Of a DNA stretch of 64,000 bases, positions 11,277-23,400 are shown piece after piece. Made by a program: the position numbers and the translations under genes. The stretch comes from Cinclus cinclus (Eukaryota > Chordata > Aves > Passeriformes > Cinclidae). The stretch is taken from assembly GCF_963662255.1 (NCBI RefSeq), contig NC_085055.1:7126102-7190101 (forward strand), in the 5' to 3' direction. Numbering within the stretch: position 1 is the first letter of the stretch; each line of letters opens with the position of its first letter. Below the pieces are notes generated by a model that worked only from the letters and a program-made list of their open reading frames with translations, was not told the DNA's origin and made no database searches.

Positions 11277-14200
11277 TGTCACCTGGGTCACAAGGTGGCC
11301 GTGTTTGAAACCCTGCCAAGCTGTGCTTGGTCTAAAAGCTGAACTAAGAGTGTCCACAGCAAGACCAGGACTTTTTTCCCCCCTTCTGTTCACACCTTAA
11401 CATGAAGTGCTTGTGGGGTCATTGGAACCGAAAAAAATTCAAGCAGCTGATTCCTGGTCAGTGAAGTGGAAAGGATATCTTGGAGCAGTTTTCACATACC
11501 CCTTTCTTAATTGCACTGTCCACTCCTCAGCTACACTTGAGTTTTTAACACGTTTTGCCTCATTTCATTAATAAAATAAGGTTTTTTTATTAATAATAAA
11601 TAAAAATAGCAGTGCCAATGTTGGAGAGAGTTTGGCTACAGTAGACTGAGAACTTTTATCTTAGTACATGAAAGACCATCTCCTTTCAAATGTTACTGTG
11701 TTATCCTGAAAGTGTTGGGAAAAAAACCCTGTTTTTCATGCTCCTGTTCCCTGAAAGTTAGAGGAATAACTCCTCATATACCTGCTGAGACTGTTTCTAT
11801 TTTCTCCAAAGGGTTTTTTTTTGTGTTGGTGGTTTTGCTGAACTTTTATTTCTCTATTGTCTGTGACAATATGGTTGAACTCTGTTTTATTTCCACATAG
11901 AGTATTTGTTTTGCACTTGGGAAATATCCTTAAATTACAAAGGTTGTGAGTTTTTAGAAACTCTCTTAAAAATCTCCTTGCAAATGTAAAAATATGCATG
12001 TTCCACACACAAAGATAGCTGGAAATCAATTGTTAATTAAAACAAGGCATTGTCTTCTGTGCAAATGTGAGCTCTTTGAAAGTAAATGCAGACAAGAGAC
12101 AGACAAGATGAATGCCTCAAGTGCTTGCATTTTGTGACTAAATTTGAAATTTCAGTCTGAATTTTCCTGGTTTATTTATGAACCAAAGGCTCTGTGCACA
12201 ATTGGTTTTCTGTGCACAAGAAAAGGATCAAGAACAAAAAATGGTCTTTTGTTTGTCTTGTAGCTGCCAATTTAGAGCTCCTATTACTGAGCATGACTTG
12301 TTTATGACTATATCAAGTTAGCCATTTAACTCTAATGAGGAGTATTACAGATATCACCAGATCAGCAAATTACAGATGACATTTTAAATTGTTACAAATT
12401 CCGTGGGAGACACAGGAACGAGGACTTTCTTCCCAAGGTTTTTTTTTTGTACCATTGAGAAAGTGGCTTTAAATTTCTGGGCTGTGTGATACCATGTGAT
12501 ACAGTAATTCTTAGGAATTCCTAGCTTTTGAGGTTATGATATACCTTGTGCCCACCTTAGCTGACCTCATATATAACAGAGAGAAAAAGTCTTTCTTTCT
12601 TTTGTACATCACTTGTATCTTGCAGGGAATATCCTCTGAGACATACATATATATAATTTTTGTGTAATTTGTGTTATTCTGCTTGTGAAGTGCTCTAGTG
12701 CTGCTCTTAAGTCAGAGAAGCATCTTTGCTCACTCTGACCTTTCAGCTTGGAGAAAACCAAGCTCAGATGAAGAGATTGATTTGCTCCCTCCACCTTCCT
12801 CATGAGATACATCCCCAAAAACCATTCTGCTGTTCACATCAACGTGTCAGCACTTCACTTCTCCACTGGGAGTGGATGGTGCTGAATACTCCCACGGGCA
12901 GGGATTTCAGCAGCCTGGAGAAAGGATCTCAACTGTTCTGGAGGGGAATGCTTTATTTTGGGAAACTGCTACCTTTCTTCTCTTGGGTTCACACTTCAGG
13001 GCAGGTGTGATGATGTGCTGAGAGCATTTCATGAATTTTCAGTTTGCATCTCCCTTCAGTGTCCTTAGGATTCTCTGCTGGACGTCCACTTTTTTTTTAT
13101 TTTTTGATTGCTACTTTTCTATTCTTAATAGTGCAGCCCAAAAAAGCAGCAGAGCACCTGCTATCACAGTAGTGTTCTATTGAGTGTAGTAGTTGAACTC
13201 CAGATAATAATTTGTCGTCTGCTTCAAGTATGATTTCTATAAATCCTCCTAAGAAATAATCTATAAAATAGCAATGAAGGCTAGTTTTTGATCCTTAATT
13301 TTACTTTGCAATAAATCTACCAACACTCAAAATCATCCTCTGAGAATTACATGTTCAGTGAGTCAGAAATGCTATTACAGAACTAAAATTAGGTATTTCT
13401 GTTTTACTTTGTGATTACCAGGATGTTTGCCCTGATGTGTATTGCCCTCTATTCTGTTTCTTATACACAATGTCACACCGAGAAACAATAGGTACTCTTT
13501 GTGTAGGGGGATGGGAAATATTCTCTATTGAAACTGCTTAGTTGGAGTTACACTGTGGACTAATAAATCCCAGCTGTGGCCTTTTAGGGACACATATCCT
13601 GTTGCAGTAGCTATTGTACAGTGCTGACATTTCTCCTACCGTGATTTTTATATTGATCAATTATAATTATTTAGAAAAATATATGGGAATGGTCTGGAAT
13701 AATTATTACCTTACAAGATGCTCTGAATAAAGCAGGTTTGAAACACAGATTTATCAGGAGAACTGCTGGAACTTCTGCTCCTTTGGCACCAGTACCAGTG
13801 TAAATGCTGTGACAATACCCTTGTAAATGTTCCTATCCAGACTGCATCTGTCTGTTCTGGCTTTTGAGTCTTTGGCTCATTGTCTGACTGGAAAAATCAC
13901 AATGAAAAAATTGTTTCTTTGACTCAGAACTAAAGTGACTATCCATGCAATGCGAAATTATGAAAGTAGTTAGCTTTGAATCAAATGGGATGCTTTACTA
14001 AGTCCAAGTTATCCTGTTACAGAGGTGACAGAAAAATATATAGCTCAGAAAGAAACCAGTAACTGACCATTTGGAACTGATATCTCACAATATTTTCCAT
14101 AGAAGACTATCACCAAAAGCTGGAGATATTATAAACCTAATATGTGCTATATTTTTTCCTGAAAAATCTACATACATCAAATGTTTATTAAAATTATATG

Positions 14201-15079
14201 CAACTCCAAGTCATGCTAAACAAGTCCTCTGAGCAAAAAGAAGTACGGACATTTAAAACCAACTTATATATATTCAACCAAAAGGACTTTCTTGGTTTGT
14301 TGGGGTTTTTTTAACAATGCTGCTTCAGTGTTTGCTGCATTAGATGCATCTTTCTTCCTTTGTTTGGCTTGCTGCTCCTATGGATGAATTCCAAACAAAA
14401 AACTTGTATCTCCTTTCTCAATTCCTCATTTTGTAAAAACTACCTAATGTTGGCAGCAAGTGGAATAAAACCATCAGGACTAGAGGGATGTAAAGCAATT
14501 TCTGAATTTTATGGCAATGTTCAGAGCTCAACGGGAAATCTTTGCAATGCAGTTGTCATCTCTACAGTAGAACTGAACAACTTTTGAGAGCTTGATGTTT
14601 TTCTCCCTGGTGTCCTGATGGGGAATGGATGTGAGGAAACACATCTATAAAGGACTATTAACTTCTTGAAAGTTCAGAATTGTGAAGGCCAGAGCCATTA
14701 CAGCAACATACTGGCTAATAGGATTCCAGTGTGAAAGACAAATTGAAAGAAATCAGGAAATGTGGCACAAAGAGTAATGAATAAGCACAGCTGTCCCTCA
14801 TCATTTTAAAGCAAAAATACTTTCCTGCAGTCTTTTATTTTTAAAACTAATTTCAGCTATTAATGTCAAATCAAAGATTAGACTGTCCTTTTTGCAGTAA
14901 CTGTGTCTGTAGTCTTCTACTTTCACATATAAAATGATTGAAATAGGAGTGAAGAAACACAAGTATCATAGAGAGGCTTTGTCTCATCTAGGATGCTGGG
15001 AAATTATGATACAAAACAAGCTATAGAAAAAAAAATAGTATTTTTTCTCAGAGAAATCCAGAACTGTAGCTATTGTTCT

Positions 15080-15112
15080 CTAGCAGTTCAGTTATCAACT
15101 AGCAGTTATCAA
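15080..15112. repeat. Imperfect short tandem duplication
   Basis: CTAGCAGTTCAGTTATCAA (15080-15098) is followed directly by CTAGCAGTTATCAA (15099-15112), which lacks five internal bases. This is a small slippage product without known function. Confidence 0.8.
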
Positions 15113-15911
15113 AATGGCTAGAAGCCAGTTTAAAATACTTCAGATTCTCCTGTTTTGAGGTTTTATACAACTGCCTATCTGCAGCTGGTAGTGCTGTATT
15201 ACAAGCCCCTGAGAACATGAATATGTTATGTTCTGTAAGTATTTCCTAAGTCTGAGTAATGCAATTACAAAACCAGAAACTATACCCTGGACTGTAGTTG
15301 TAGTTACATGTGACAGATAAAAGCTTGTCTAAGGTACAACTGCCTATTTGATGAGTGTAAGGACTAAATCTCATACATTTAAAACCTAAATGTAAGTCAC
15401 TGTCTGTAGTTAGGGATGGGGCAATGTGGCCTCAGAGCACCAACCTGCAGGTGTTTAGACCATGGTTGTGGCTTGACACTGTAAGACATTAAATGCTCCC
15501 AATCCCATTGCCTCCTCCAGCTATAAGGGGTTCTCAGTAAATCCCCTAAGTAGGAATTACATTTAGCAAAATAAAATTAATTTCCTTCTCTTGTTTTAAT
15601 TGGCTGAGTTCCTAAATTAGTGGAAGCATTCAGAATCCATTAAAAATAAACATCAAAAGGCAGCCTAAAGTTTGTATTCAGTCAGCACAAACCCATTTGT
15701 GACTGTAATTTCCAACTTTAGGCTTTGCTTGGTTCCCAGCAGCAAATGAAGCTCATAATTGTATTGTGAATGATGGGGAAGTATGGTAATGAAACATCTG
15801 GAATATTTAGGATTGGGAGAGCCTGGAGGTAGCCCCAGTCAGTGTACACAGCTGCAGCAAACCAGAGCTCCTGTGTGGTAAATACTCCTTATCAATTCTT
15901 TGTACAGGTTT

Positions 15912-15935
15912 AAAAAAAAAAGAAAAAAAAAAAAA
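15912..15935. repeat. Interrupted poly-A tract
   Basis: Ten A, one G and thirteen A follow ACAGGTTT. There is no nearby AATAAA upstream and no recognised mRNA-like sequence. Confidence 0.85.
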
Positions 15936-16291
15936 GGTTGTTGATGAAGTTCACAATCCTATTATCAGTTTCACCACATTTCCCTGTTCCAAATAGCATC
16001 AAGGATTGTGTATACTTACAGAGAAGCACTCGTCTCCTGTTTTCAGGAGAACAGAGACAGCTGTTGTGAAAACTGCTGATGCCAGACAGAGGAAGAAAGA
16101 ACAGAGATAATGGAAAATGTCAGAAAAGAGAAGGAGAAGACTGATGAGATTTTCAGCACTCATGAAGTATGTCATGTCAAAGGTGTTGGACATGATGAAG
16201 TGAGATAACAAGTACACACCACGCACTGAAAGTTTCTCTGCTTATATACTTGCATATCTGCAGCACGATTTTGCTATTTCTTAAGCATTTT

Positions 16292-16524
16292 TCATAGAAT
16301 GGTTGGGATTGGAAGGGAATTTAAGGACTATCTAATTCCAACCCTTCTGCCATGAGCCAGCATGCCACCCACTAGCTCAGGTTACCCAGGGTCCCATCCA
16401 GTCTGGCCTTCAACACTTGCAAGGATGGGGCACCCACAGCTTCTCTGGGCAGCCGGTGTCTCACCACCCTCTGAGCAAAGAATTTCCAGCACTCCCAAGC
16501 CCTTCTCTGCAGGGCTGCTCTCAG
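16292..16524 (-). mobile_element. CR1 LINE, truncated 3' region
   Basis: The plus strand starts TCATAGAATGGTTGGGATT, the reverse of the CR1 3' end. It then shows the reversed 3' UTR order: ATCTAATTCCAACCCTTCTG, CACCCACTAGCTCAGGTTAC, AGGGTCCCATCCAGTCTGGC, GGGGCACCCACAGCTTCTC, TGGGCAGCCGGTGTCTCACC and CTCTGAGCAAAGAATTTCC. This is a longer remnant than the one at 8.7 kb. Similarity is clear to about 16490 and weaker to 16524. Open frames on both strands here (about 85 and 88 codons) are shadows of the transposon and not genes. Confidence 0.93.
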
Positions 16525-19500
16525 TGTTTGTGATTAAAGTCTCAGAGGGAAAAAAATCCAGTTTTCCCATGGACTCTGTCAGTCTAAACTTTCCAAAGGA
16601 TCTGCCACAGAACTTGTAGCATAGAGAGTTTAAAGGCATTGGGAGCAATCTAGAACCTGCAAGTGAAGGTCAGCAAATTTAGCTGTGTTATAAGGAACTC
16701 ATCACAGCAGTGCAATTTTACTTTTATTTACAGTTACAGGTAATGATTAAAACCTGTGGATTTCAGAAGGCTTCCACTCAAGTTAGGGCAGTCTCACAAC
16801 AGCTGTGAAATTGGAATACCAGCACAGCACCTCGCTCTAACTCAGCACCTCACACTTGCAACTTATCCTATGTGCTTTCTTTGAGGGAAGGTGAAATAGA
16901 GCTGGCTGGCTGTGGACTTGTTCTGCGTGTAGTTGCATCTGCCTCTGTTTCCCTGGTGTGATCTGTTTTGTAAGAATGTATTTTTAATAAATAGTAATTC
17001 TATTAAAGAAGACAGGTAATTGACATATGCTTGTGCAATTTCTATTTTGTCTCCTGGTTCACGTATTGTCTTTTTTAGTCTTTCTTATGTTATTTTTAAT
17101 TGTATTTTTTGTATTTTCAGGTGTGTAAATCTCCTATGTTTGGCAGTCTTATGAGAGATATGCAAGTGTATGGAGTCATGCCCCATGAAGAACTTGTCAC
17201 AAGGGAGGAGGAATGGTGTTTGTTCACAACCATCCAAGAATTATAATGGTTAAAAGTGCCTTTGTAAGTTCCCCTATCAGTTCATTCTCAATAGAAGCTT
17301 TGCTGTGATTTGCTGAAGCTCAACAACATACTGTGTCTAGTCTTTGGCAGTTGCTGGACTACAAATGAACCTGAACTTCCACTTTGAGAAAGTTCAAATT
17401 GCTAGTAAACAGTGAAAACTGATTTTCCTAAACTCTAGAGCTATATAGCACAAATATGGCCTGCAGTAATCCTATAGCTCTGCATCTCCATGCACTGCAC
17501 GTGGTGAGAAAATATTGTCTCCAGCTGCTGCCTGCAAAAGAGTTTCTATTCTGAGGCATAACATTTCTCTGTAGGGATACATTAGCTGAATTTATATATA
17601 TAGCCTGTCAGAAGTCATAATCTAGAGAATTAAGCTTTTAAACATTTGTGAACTACCTTGTATAATGAACTTCTTATCCTGCTTAAATTATTGAAAAGAC
17701 TCAGTGAAGTGAGACACTTAATTTTGGTAGAGTGAAATCTTTTTAAAGGACGAGTTGGAGAGAAAATTCAGCATCTGCAGAAACATGAATGTCAGAGTTT
17801 CAAAGCTTCTAACTATTGCATGACTGTGTTTCAACAACATGCACACATTTGCAATAAATCACATTATCCATCATGCTTTCCTCAATGTACACAAGGGCAT
17901 AAATAGGTATGAAAATGTCAACTGGAAAGCTCCATTATTTGCAAAATTTTGCAGGATTTGTGCTTCCATGTTATTTTACCCAAATACCAAATAGAGATAA
18001 GTTGCACAGGGCAACCTGTCTTCTCGAGACTAAAGGTCTACCACATAATCAAACATAGTAGTAAAAGTTCCAATAAAAACTGGAATTGAATTATTAACCT
18101 CTAGAGCTCTAAATCAGCCTTAAAAGTTGTCTGTGAGGGTTTAGTCTCCACAATCCTCCTCTTACAGTAGATTTCCAGCTCTCAGTGTGCAGTCTGGCAG
18201 CAGTAAGTGCACTGTGGCTGTGAGCAGCTGTTCATGATGGCATCCAGCAGCTGAAAAAAAACCCACTGAGAATGCCAAAACCCAAAATTTTAAATCCTAC
18301 TCTAGAAACGTCCCTTCACTCCCCTTACTTGAAAGGACAATTTAGTCACAAAATTTAAAGTTAATTTTGGATGAAAAAAGCATAAGTTAAAATGTAGAAA
18401 GTTTTCTGCTTCTTTTTGGGTTGGTTTCCCCATCTCCTCCCCTTTTCTCTCCTATCTATATCTTTGCACCTTTTGAAACTAATCAGATGCCTTGGCACAC
18501 CAGACTGTGGGGCTCCTCAGCCTTACATATGTTATAGATTCAGGATCCTCTCTCTGAAAGGCTGGGGTGTGATGGGATGTCTTCTATGAGACTGCCACAA
18601 CTGGAAGGCGAGGTGCATCCTTCCTCCTAATTCTGCCTTGGCAGTTTTTCAATATGCCTTTCTTGGAGCTGGTAGCTCTCAGGTGTCAGACATTGTCTTT
18701 GTCAGGTAAGTGTACTTGTGCTTTTATTGCGGTGCTTTTTAGACCAGTTTGGAGTACTTCTGCGTCCTCCTCTTGGAAAATGTAGGTGGACTTTGACCTG
18801 CTTATAGAAGCTAGAATTGTTGATGGATGGGTCGAAGGCAGAGTTTCTCATGGGTGTATGCAGCCCCTGTGCTCACGAGTGACACTGAAAGATAACTGAG
18901 TGCTGTCCCCAAGCCACCCTGGCACTGTTACCACTGCCCAGAGTAGATTCTGGGAATGGCTGCAACCTTGTCTTCTCTATCCCTTTCCTGGGAGGTGAGT
19001 TGGGAAAACTCCAAGTACTAGTGCAAGCAAGAGGAGCACAAATAATCTGTTTTTTTTTTTTACTGTCCTATGGTCTAAACTCACTTTAAGTAACTCTTAC
19101 CTGCCTGCTAACACTGTGGTCAGTGTAGGTAAGGGGCACCACAGCATGGGGCCAGAATTGAGTCCTTGGAAGAGCTTCTTATAAAACTATTGGCTTCTCT
19201 GACTTCCTCAAGAGCTTTCTCCAAAGGAGTTACTAAATCTGCTTTGCCATAGGGAGCGCTTTGGGGCCCAGATGCACATGAGGAGTTTCATCATTTCCTA
19301 AATGTTGTGCTTGGTGTGCATCCACAGAACACACAGCTGAAGAGGTGGCCCAGAGAGCTCTGTCAGGGTGCAGCTTCCCCCTGGGTTCCCTCTGAGAGTG
19401 TTCATTACCAATATTGCTGGTGGTGTAATAGCTACAGTTTGTAGGCACAAAAACTTCTTGTGGTTAACTCAAGTGCTGTACTCCAGTCCCAATCTCTCTT

Positions 19501-20404
19501 GAGTCTGGTTTAATTCATTTTCACTAGCAGTAATTAGATGACCTTTACCAGATCTGTACCTGACTATAACTGGCACTGAATCTTTGCATTTTGCTTATTG
19601 CTTTCATAGCATTAAATTAAAAATGTGTCAGGGTACGTTCTTAGCTATTGCAAAATTGTTGCAGTAAATGAGAGATCTATGGATTTTTAAAAATCATCTT
19701 GTCCATTTCTTTTTATTTTGACTTGGCTGTATTTCTGTCATAAAAATCTTTTAAATGTTTTTATTTTTGAATAGAGCATTAACGAAATCTGCAGGCAGCA
19801 TCAGAAAGCCCACTGATCTCTTGTCACTGGGTCCCACAATACTGGCTGATTATAATTTTCTTTTTATGTCACAGAATGTATTTCAGTGGAAGCACTCCAA
19901 ACTTAAACTAACTTGAGAGTTTCAATTAAATGTCATTTGCATTTGGCTGCTGCTGTCTGTGTGGGGAACAGTGGGATGACACAGCTTCTTGGTTCCTTTA
20001 GCTGTGCTGTGGTATTGCTCAGTGAAGCTTCCTTGTTGCCTGCTGTAGGAAGACAAAGTGACATATTTGTTCTTTTATTGTCACTGATCATTCCTGCTGT
20101 CACTGGGATACGTGGGACTCTCATCACGTGAGAGGCAGGAAATCAATAATATTTAGGAAGAATATTGTTAATACTTAATCCCAGGAGCCTGAATACATTT
20201 CCCAGATAAAGCTTACGATTAGATCAGTCACCAGATATCAAAAAATATAAAGGTTCTCAATAATGCTTTTTTGCACTTCTTGTAAGTTCAAGTAATTTCT
20301 ATGTCCTGTAAGGGATATTATCATATACTACTCTGTATAAGATTACCTCCTGCAGGTTTATAGATTCTTTGTATGACATAAAATTATACAAATACCTTCT
20401 TTGG
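16525..20404. other. Unique non-coding DNA with one candidate spliced exon
   Basis: No gene or repeat family is recognised. The notable item is a pyrimidine-rich splice acceptor followed by an open stretch at 17121-17263. A perfect donor consensus CAG|GTAAGT occurs near 18706 but has no convincing partner. An octamer motif ATTTGCAT lies at 19935-19942 within a stretch (19780-20130) that could be a conserved non-coding element. Confidence 0.45.
17121..17263 (+). other. Candidate internal or terminal exon (unproven)
   Basis: A T-rich tract ends in TTGTATTTTCAG at 17120, a good splice-acceptor shape. From 17121 one frame stays open for 41 codons and stops at TAA (17244-17246). Its product starts VCKSPMFGSLMRDMQ and resembles no protein I know. 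TTT|GTAAGT supplies a possible donor at 17264, giving a 143-bp exon. The other two forward frames stop early, so if it is real it is either a terminal coding exon or part of a non-coding RNA. AT-rich DNA makes such acceptors often by chance. Confidence 0.15.
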
Positions 20405-20474
20405 TGGGGCTAAAGGGCTTGTATTAGGTGATCTCCAGAGGCCTTTCCAAACTAAATTATTCTATGATTCTATT
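20405..20474 (+). mobile_element. CR1 LINE, short 3' terminal fragment
   Basis: TAGGTGATCTCCAGAGGCC, then TTTCCAAACTAAATTATTC and TATGATTCTA, match the last part of the CR1 3' UTR (usual form: gatgatctccagaggtcc, cttccaacc, attctatgattct). Only about 70 bp remain. The element is on the opposite strand from the copies at 8.7 and 16.3 kb and carries no coding sequence. Confidence 0.88.
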
Positions 20475-23400
20475 CCCTTGTCTTGAATTTAATCTTTGCT
20501 TCCTTTGAAGTGAAGAACTTTCATGTTTTAATGGTAGGCTCAAGGTGAGGGAGCACAGGTACTCATGGTGTGAGTCATTCAGTACCTGGCTGAGAAATGA
20601 GGGACAGTGTTTACCAAGTTGCCTGAGGTTCCTGTTCTGCAGATGCCATCTTGCAAATTACTTTCTTACAAATAGTGGGAGTATTTAATCTCCAGTGTGC
20701 TGTATAAAGCACCTACAGTGTGATAATCCTGGAGACTCTTGCTGCAGCACACTGCGTCTTCACTCAGGGAAAAGCAGCTGTGAAGGAATGTGAATGAGCT
20801 GGGAATTTGAAAACACTCAAACTGATAGAGTGAATAATTACTTATCTGAAAGGGAAGTGTATGAAACCCCATTACTGTTACTGAGCCCGAATGCAAAAAC
20901 GGAGTCTGTTCAGCTCAGGGAGGTGCCAGTCCCAGCAGAATGTCAGGGTTTCCTCTCTTCTTGCTCTGGTCAGGCCCTTTGAGCCCAGAGCAGGAAGGGG
21001 GTCCCCCAGGAACAGCCCTCCAGGAATGCTCTAATTGCAGATGGCAACGGCACCGCTGCACCAGCTCCTCTTCCCGTCTCTGTCACTTTGATTAATTTTT
21101 GCAAGGATGCTCTCCAGCCTCAAAGCTGATGATTTAAGATTAGCCTGGGTCAAAGAAATAAACGTCTCTGATACATTTCAAGATTGATGGACAGGAGTGG
21201 TCCTCTGGTGCAGAGAATACAGTGGCTCATTAGGGCATTTCCAGAGGAAAGAAATGTTGCATTCTCTGTTTGTTGTACAAGGCAATGATTTTTAAAATTA
21301 TAAACTGTTTGTTTCAGTATGAAGAGAAAATGACTCTGTTTAATATTTGGTTTCCACTGATAATCTCATTAAAAGAGGGATATCACCCTCTAAAGAGTAA
21401 AAAATGTCAGAATAATGAGGAATGTGCTGAACAGACAGTGGGAGCTTTTTGCTGGCAAGGTGTTAACTGGTGAAAATGTAAATGCCTGACCTTTAGATTT
21501 CTGTTGGGAGTTCTGAATGTGTGTCTTTGTTTTGAAAAGTGAAATTGTTACATGATCTTTGATGGAACTGATGAACTATAATGGCTGTGGAGATAAAAGT
21601 ATGAAATCTGTGGGAAAAAAAGGTGAAAATTAGGCCACTGAAGAAATACATTTGGTTTTTATGTTTTGTCACAAGATTATAAACAAGAAATAATCATAAA
21701 TGGTATTGGTCCCTCTCCAATAATTTCATTTTACTGATCTTTCAAAAGCTATATTAAAGCTTCATTTGCTTTTCACCCATTAGAAACATTTAAAAGTGCA
21801 GGTAAACTCTGAATTCTTCCTCTGAAATAACTGAACCCTACAGAATTGCTAACTATATTCAGGCGGATGATTCTACTAAAGAATATTGTCTCCTAGGAGA
21901 TAATGATCATCTTCATTTTCACGCTTCTAGAAAATTCTCAGTACTTTACAGAATCACTGAACTAAGAAATTAATTTCTGTTGCTTGTATGAGAACAATAA
22001 TGTCTCCAGACTCACTGTTCTCAAGTAGCCCTTTGGGTACTGATGTCTATATCAATTTGATTTTTTCACATGTAAAATTCTAACAAGAAAGATGGCCACA
22101 TGCGTTCAGTTCTTGATTCTCATCTCTTCTTGATTTAGACCATAAATTCTTCATGTTGGTACACATCACTTGGTGTAAATTATGACAGAAATCCTCTATC
22201 AGATGCATGCTCACCAAATTTTCTTGCTGCTACACCCAGGTCCTGTGTACCTGGAGAAGCCAGGCTCTGTCTCTTCTCCTAAATATCATGTTCTTTCCAC
22301 TCACACTAACAGTGAAATAGGCACTGGCCCCTATTTGCATCCCAGCTTGAAATCCATGATGAGGCATAACATAAAACTAACCCAATCTCAATGTTAGGCT
22401 GCAAATTTTGGATAATCTTCTGACTTAGTAGTGTGTCACTCACATAACCATTGAGGTAAAACAAATCTTCAAATAAAGAAAGCATACCTAAAAGGCTAAC
22501 AGCTTGGAGTGTAAACCTTTTCCTCCAGAGAGTATTTAATATAAATAATGAATCATAAACTACTTTGTAAAGGGTGGTAGAGATGGGTTGGGTATTCAGT
22601 CTGTCCTTCTTGAGAAGTCACGTGTGACCAGCTCTTCATTTTCAATTCCAGACTTTTTATTCAGAATTACTCAGTGAATTCTCACATACACATATTTCAG
22701 GCTGCTGAAGAATTACAAATGCGATTTCAATATTCAGCTCCTGTGTGATTTGTTACTTTCGGGATGTGGTGTTGGCCCTCTCTGTTTCGTGGTTGGATGA
22801 ATGCAGTTCTAGCAACCCCTCAAGAAATATTATCAGAGCTATAAACATTTTTAAAAAGCTGATAGAGGAAGGCTGGCTGAGTAAGGGATCTTTTAATATT
22901 CCATTCTGGGTTTCCTGAGCTGAACTTTGCCAGAGGCATTGTTACAAGGAGAAAATATCCTGTATAATATTTAATGTGGTGGAATTCAAAGCATATGTAT
23001 GCGTATGCATTTCTGTGTCAGGGCTTAAGCCTCAGGCATTGAGGACATTTCTTCAAGCCCTTCTGTTAAATCCATTAAGCATTAGCCTCTGCAGTGCTCT
23101 GCTAATCATCACCAAGTTTTGTAAGCTAAAGGTAATAAAACATGAAGGAGGAAAGAGTTTGCCAAGCAAATAAGTTTAATTCTGTGGACATAACTCACAT
23201 TATCATATCACAGATTTTGGTATTGTTCTGGAATTGTGCTCTCTATGCTCAGACACTTTGGGTACAAATGTTGCTTTATTGTGTCTTGGGACAAAATATA
23301 GGGAGTAGGGCAATGATATTTAATAGGATAAGATATGGTTGATGATGTTGCCAAAAGCTGAGAGAAAGAGATTTGCTAGGACGTACTTGGTGAAATTTAT

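Larger units (their letters stand above)
8847..16291. other. Unique non-coding DNA with simple-sequence tracts
   Basis: Between two CR1 tails I see no recognisable gene. Contents are a 13-bp tandem repeat (9623-9648), A19 (9942-9960), an AT-rich simple block (10326-10411), a homeodomain-type motif cluster (about 10975-11015), a GGGA-repeat G-quadruplex motif (11262-11276), a small tandem duplication (15080-15112) and an interrupted A-tract (15912-15935). An open frame of 114 codons (9703-10047) reads straight through the A19 tract as lysines and resembles no protein, so it is treated as chance. Confidence 0.5.

Noticed and set aside
16362..16648. Opposing open frames of 85 and 88 codons
   Set aside because: They largely lie in the minus-strand CR1 tail and are shadows of the transposon.
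18690..18715. CAG|GTAAGT perfect donor consensus
   Set aside because: Isolated donor matches occur by chance every few kilobases, and no matching acceptor with an open exon lies upstream.
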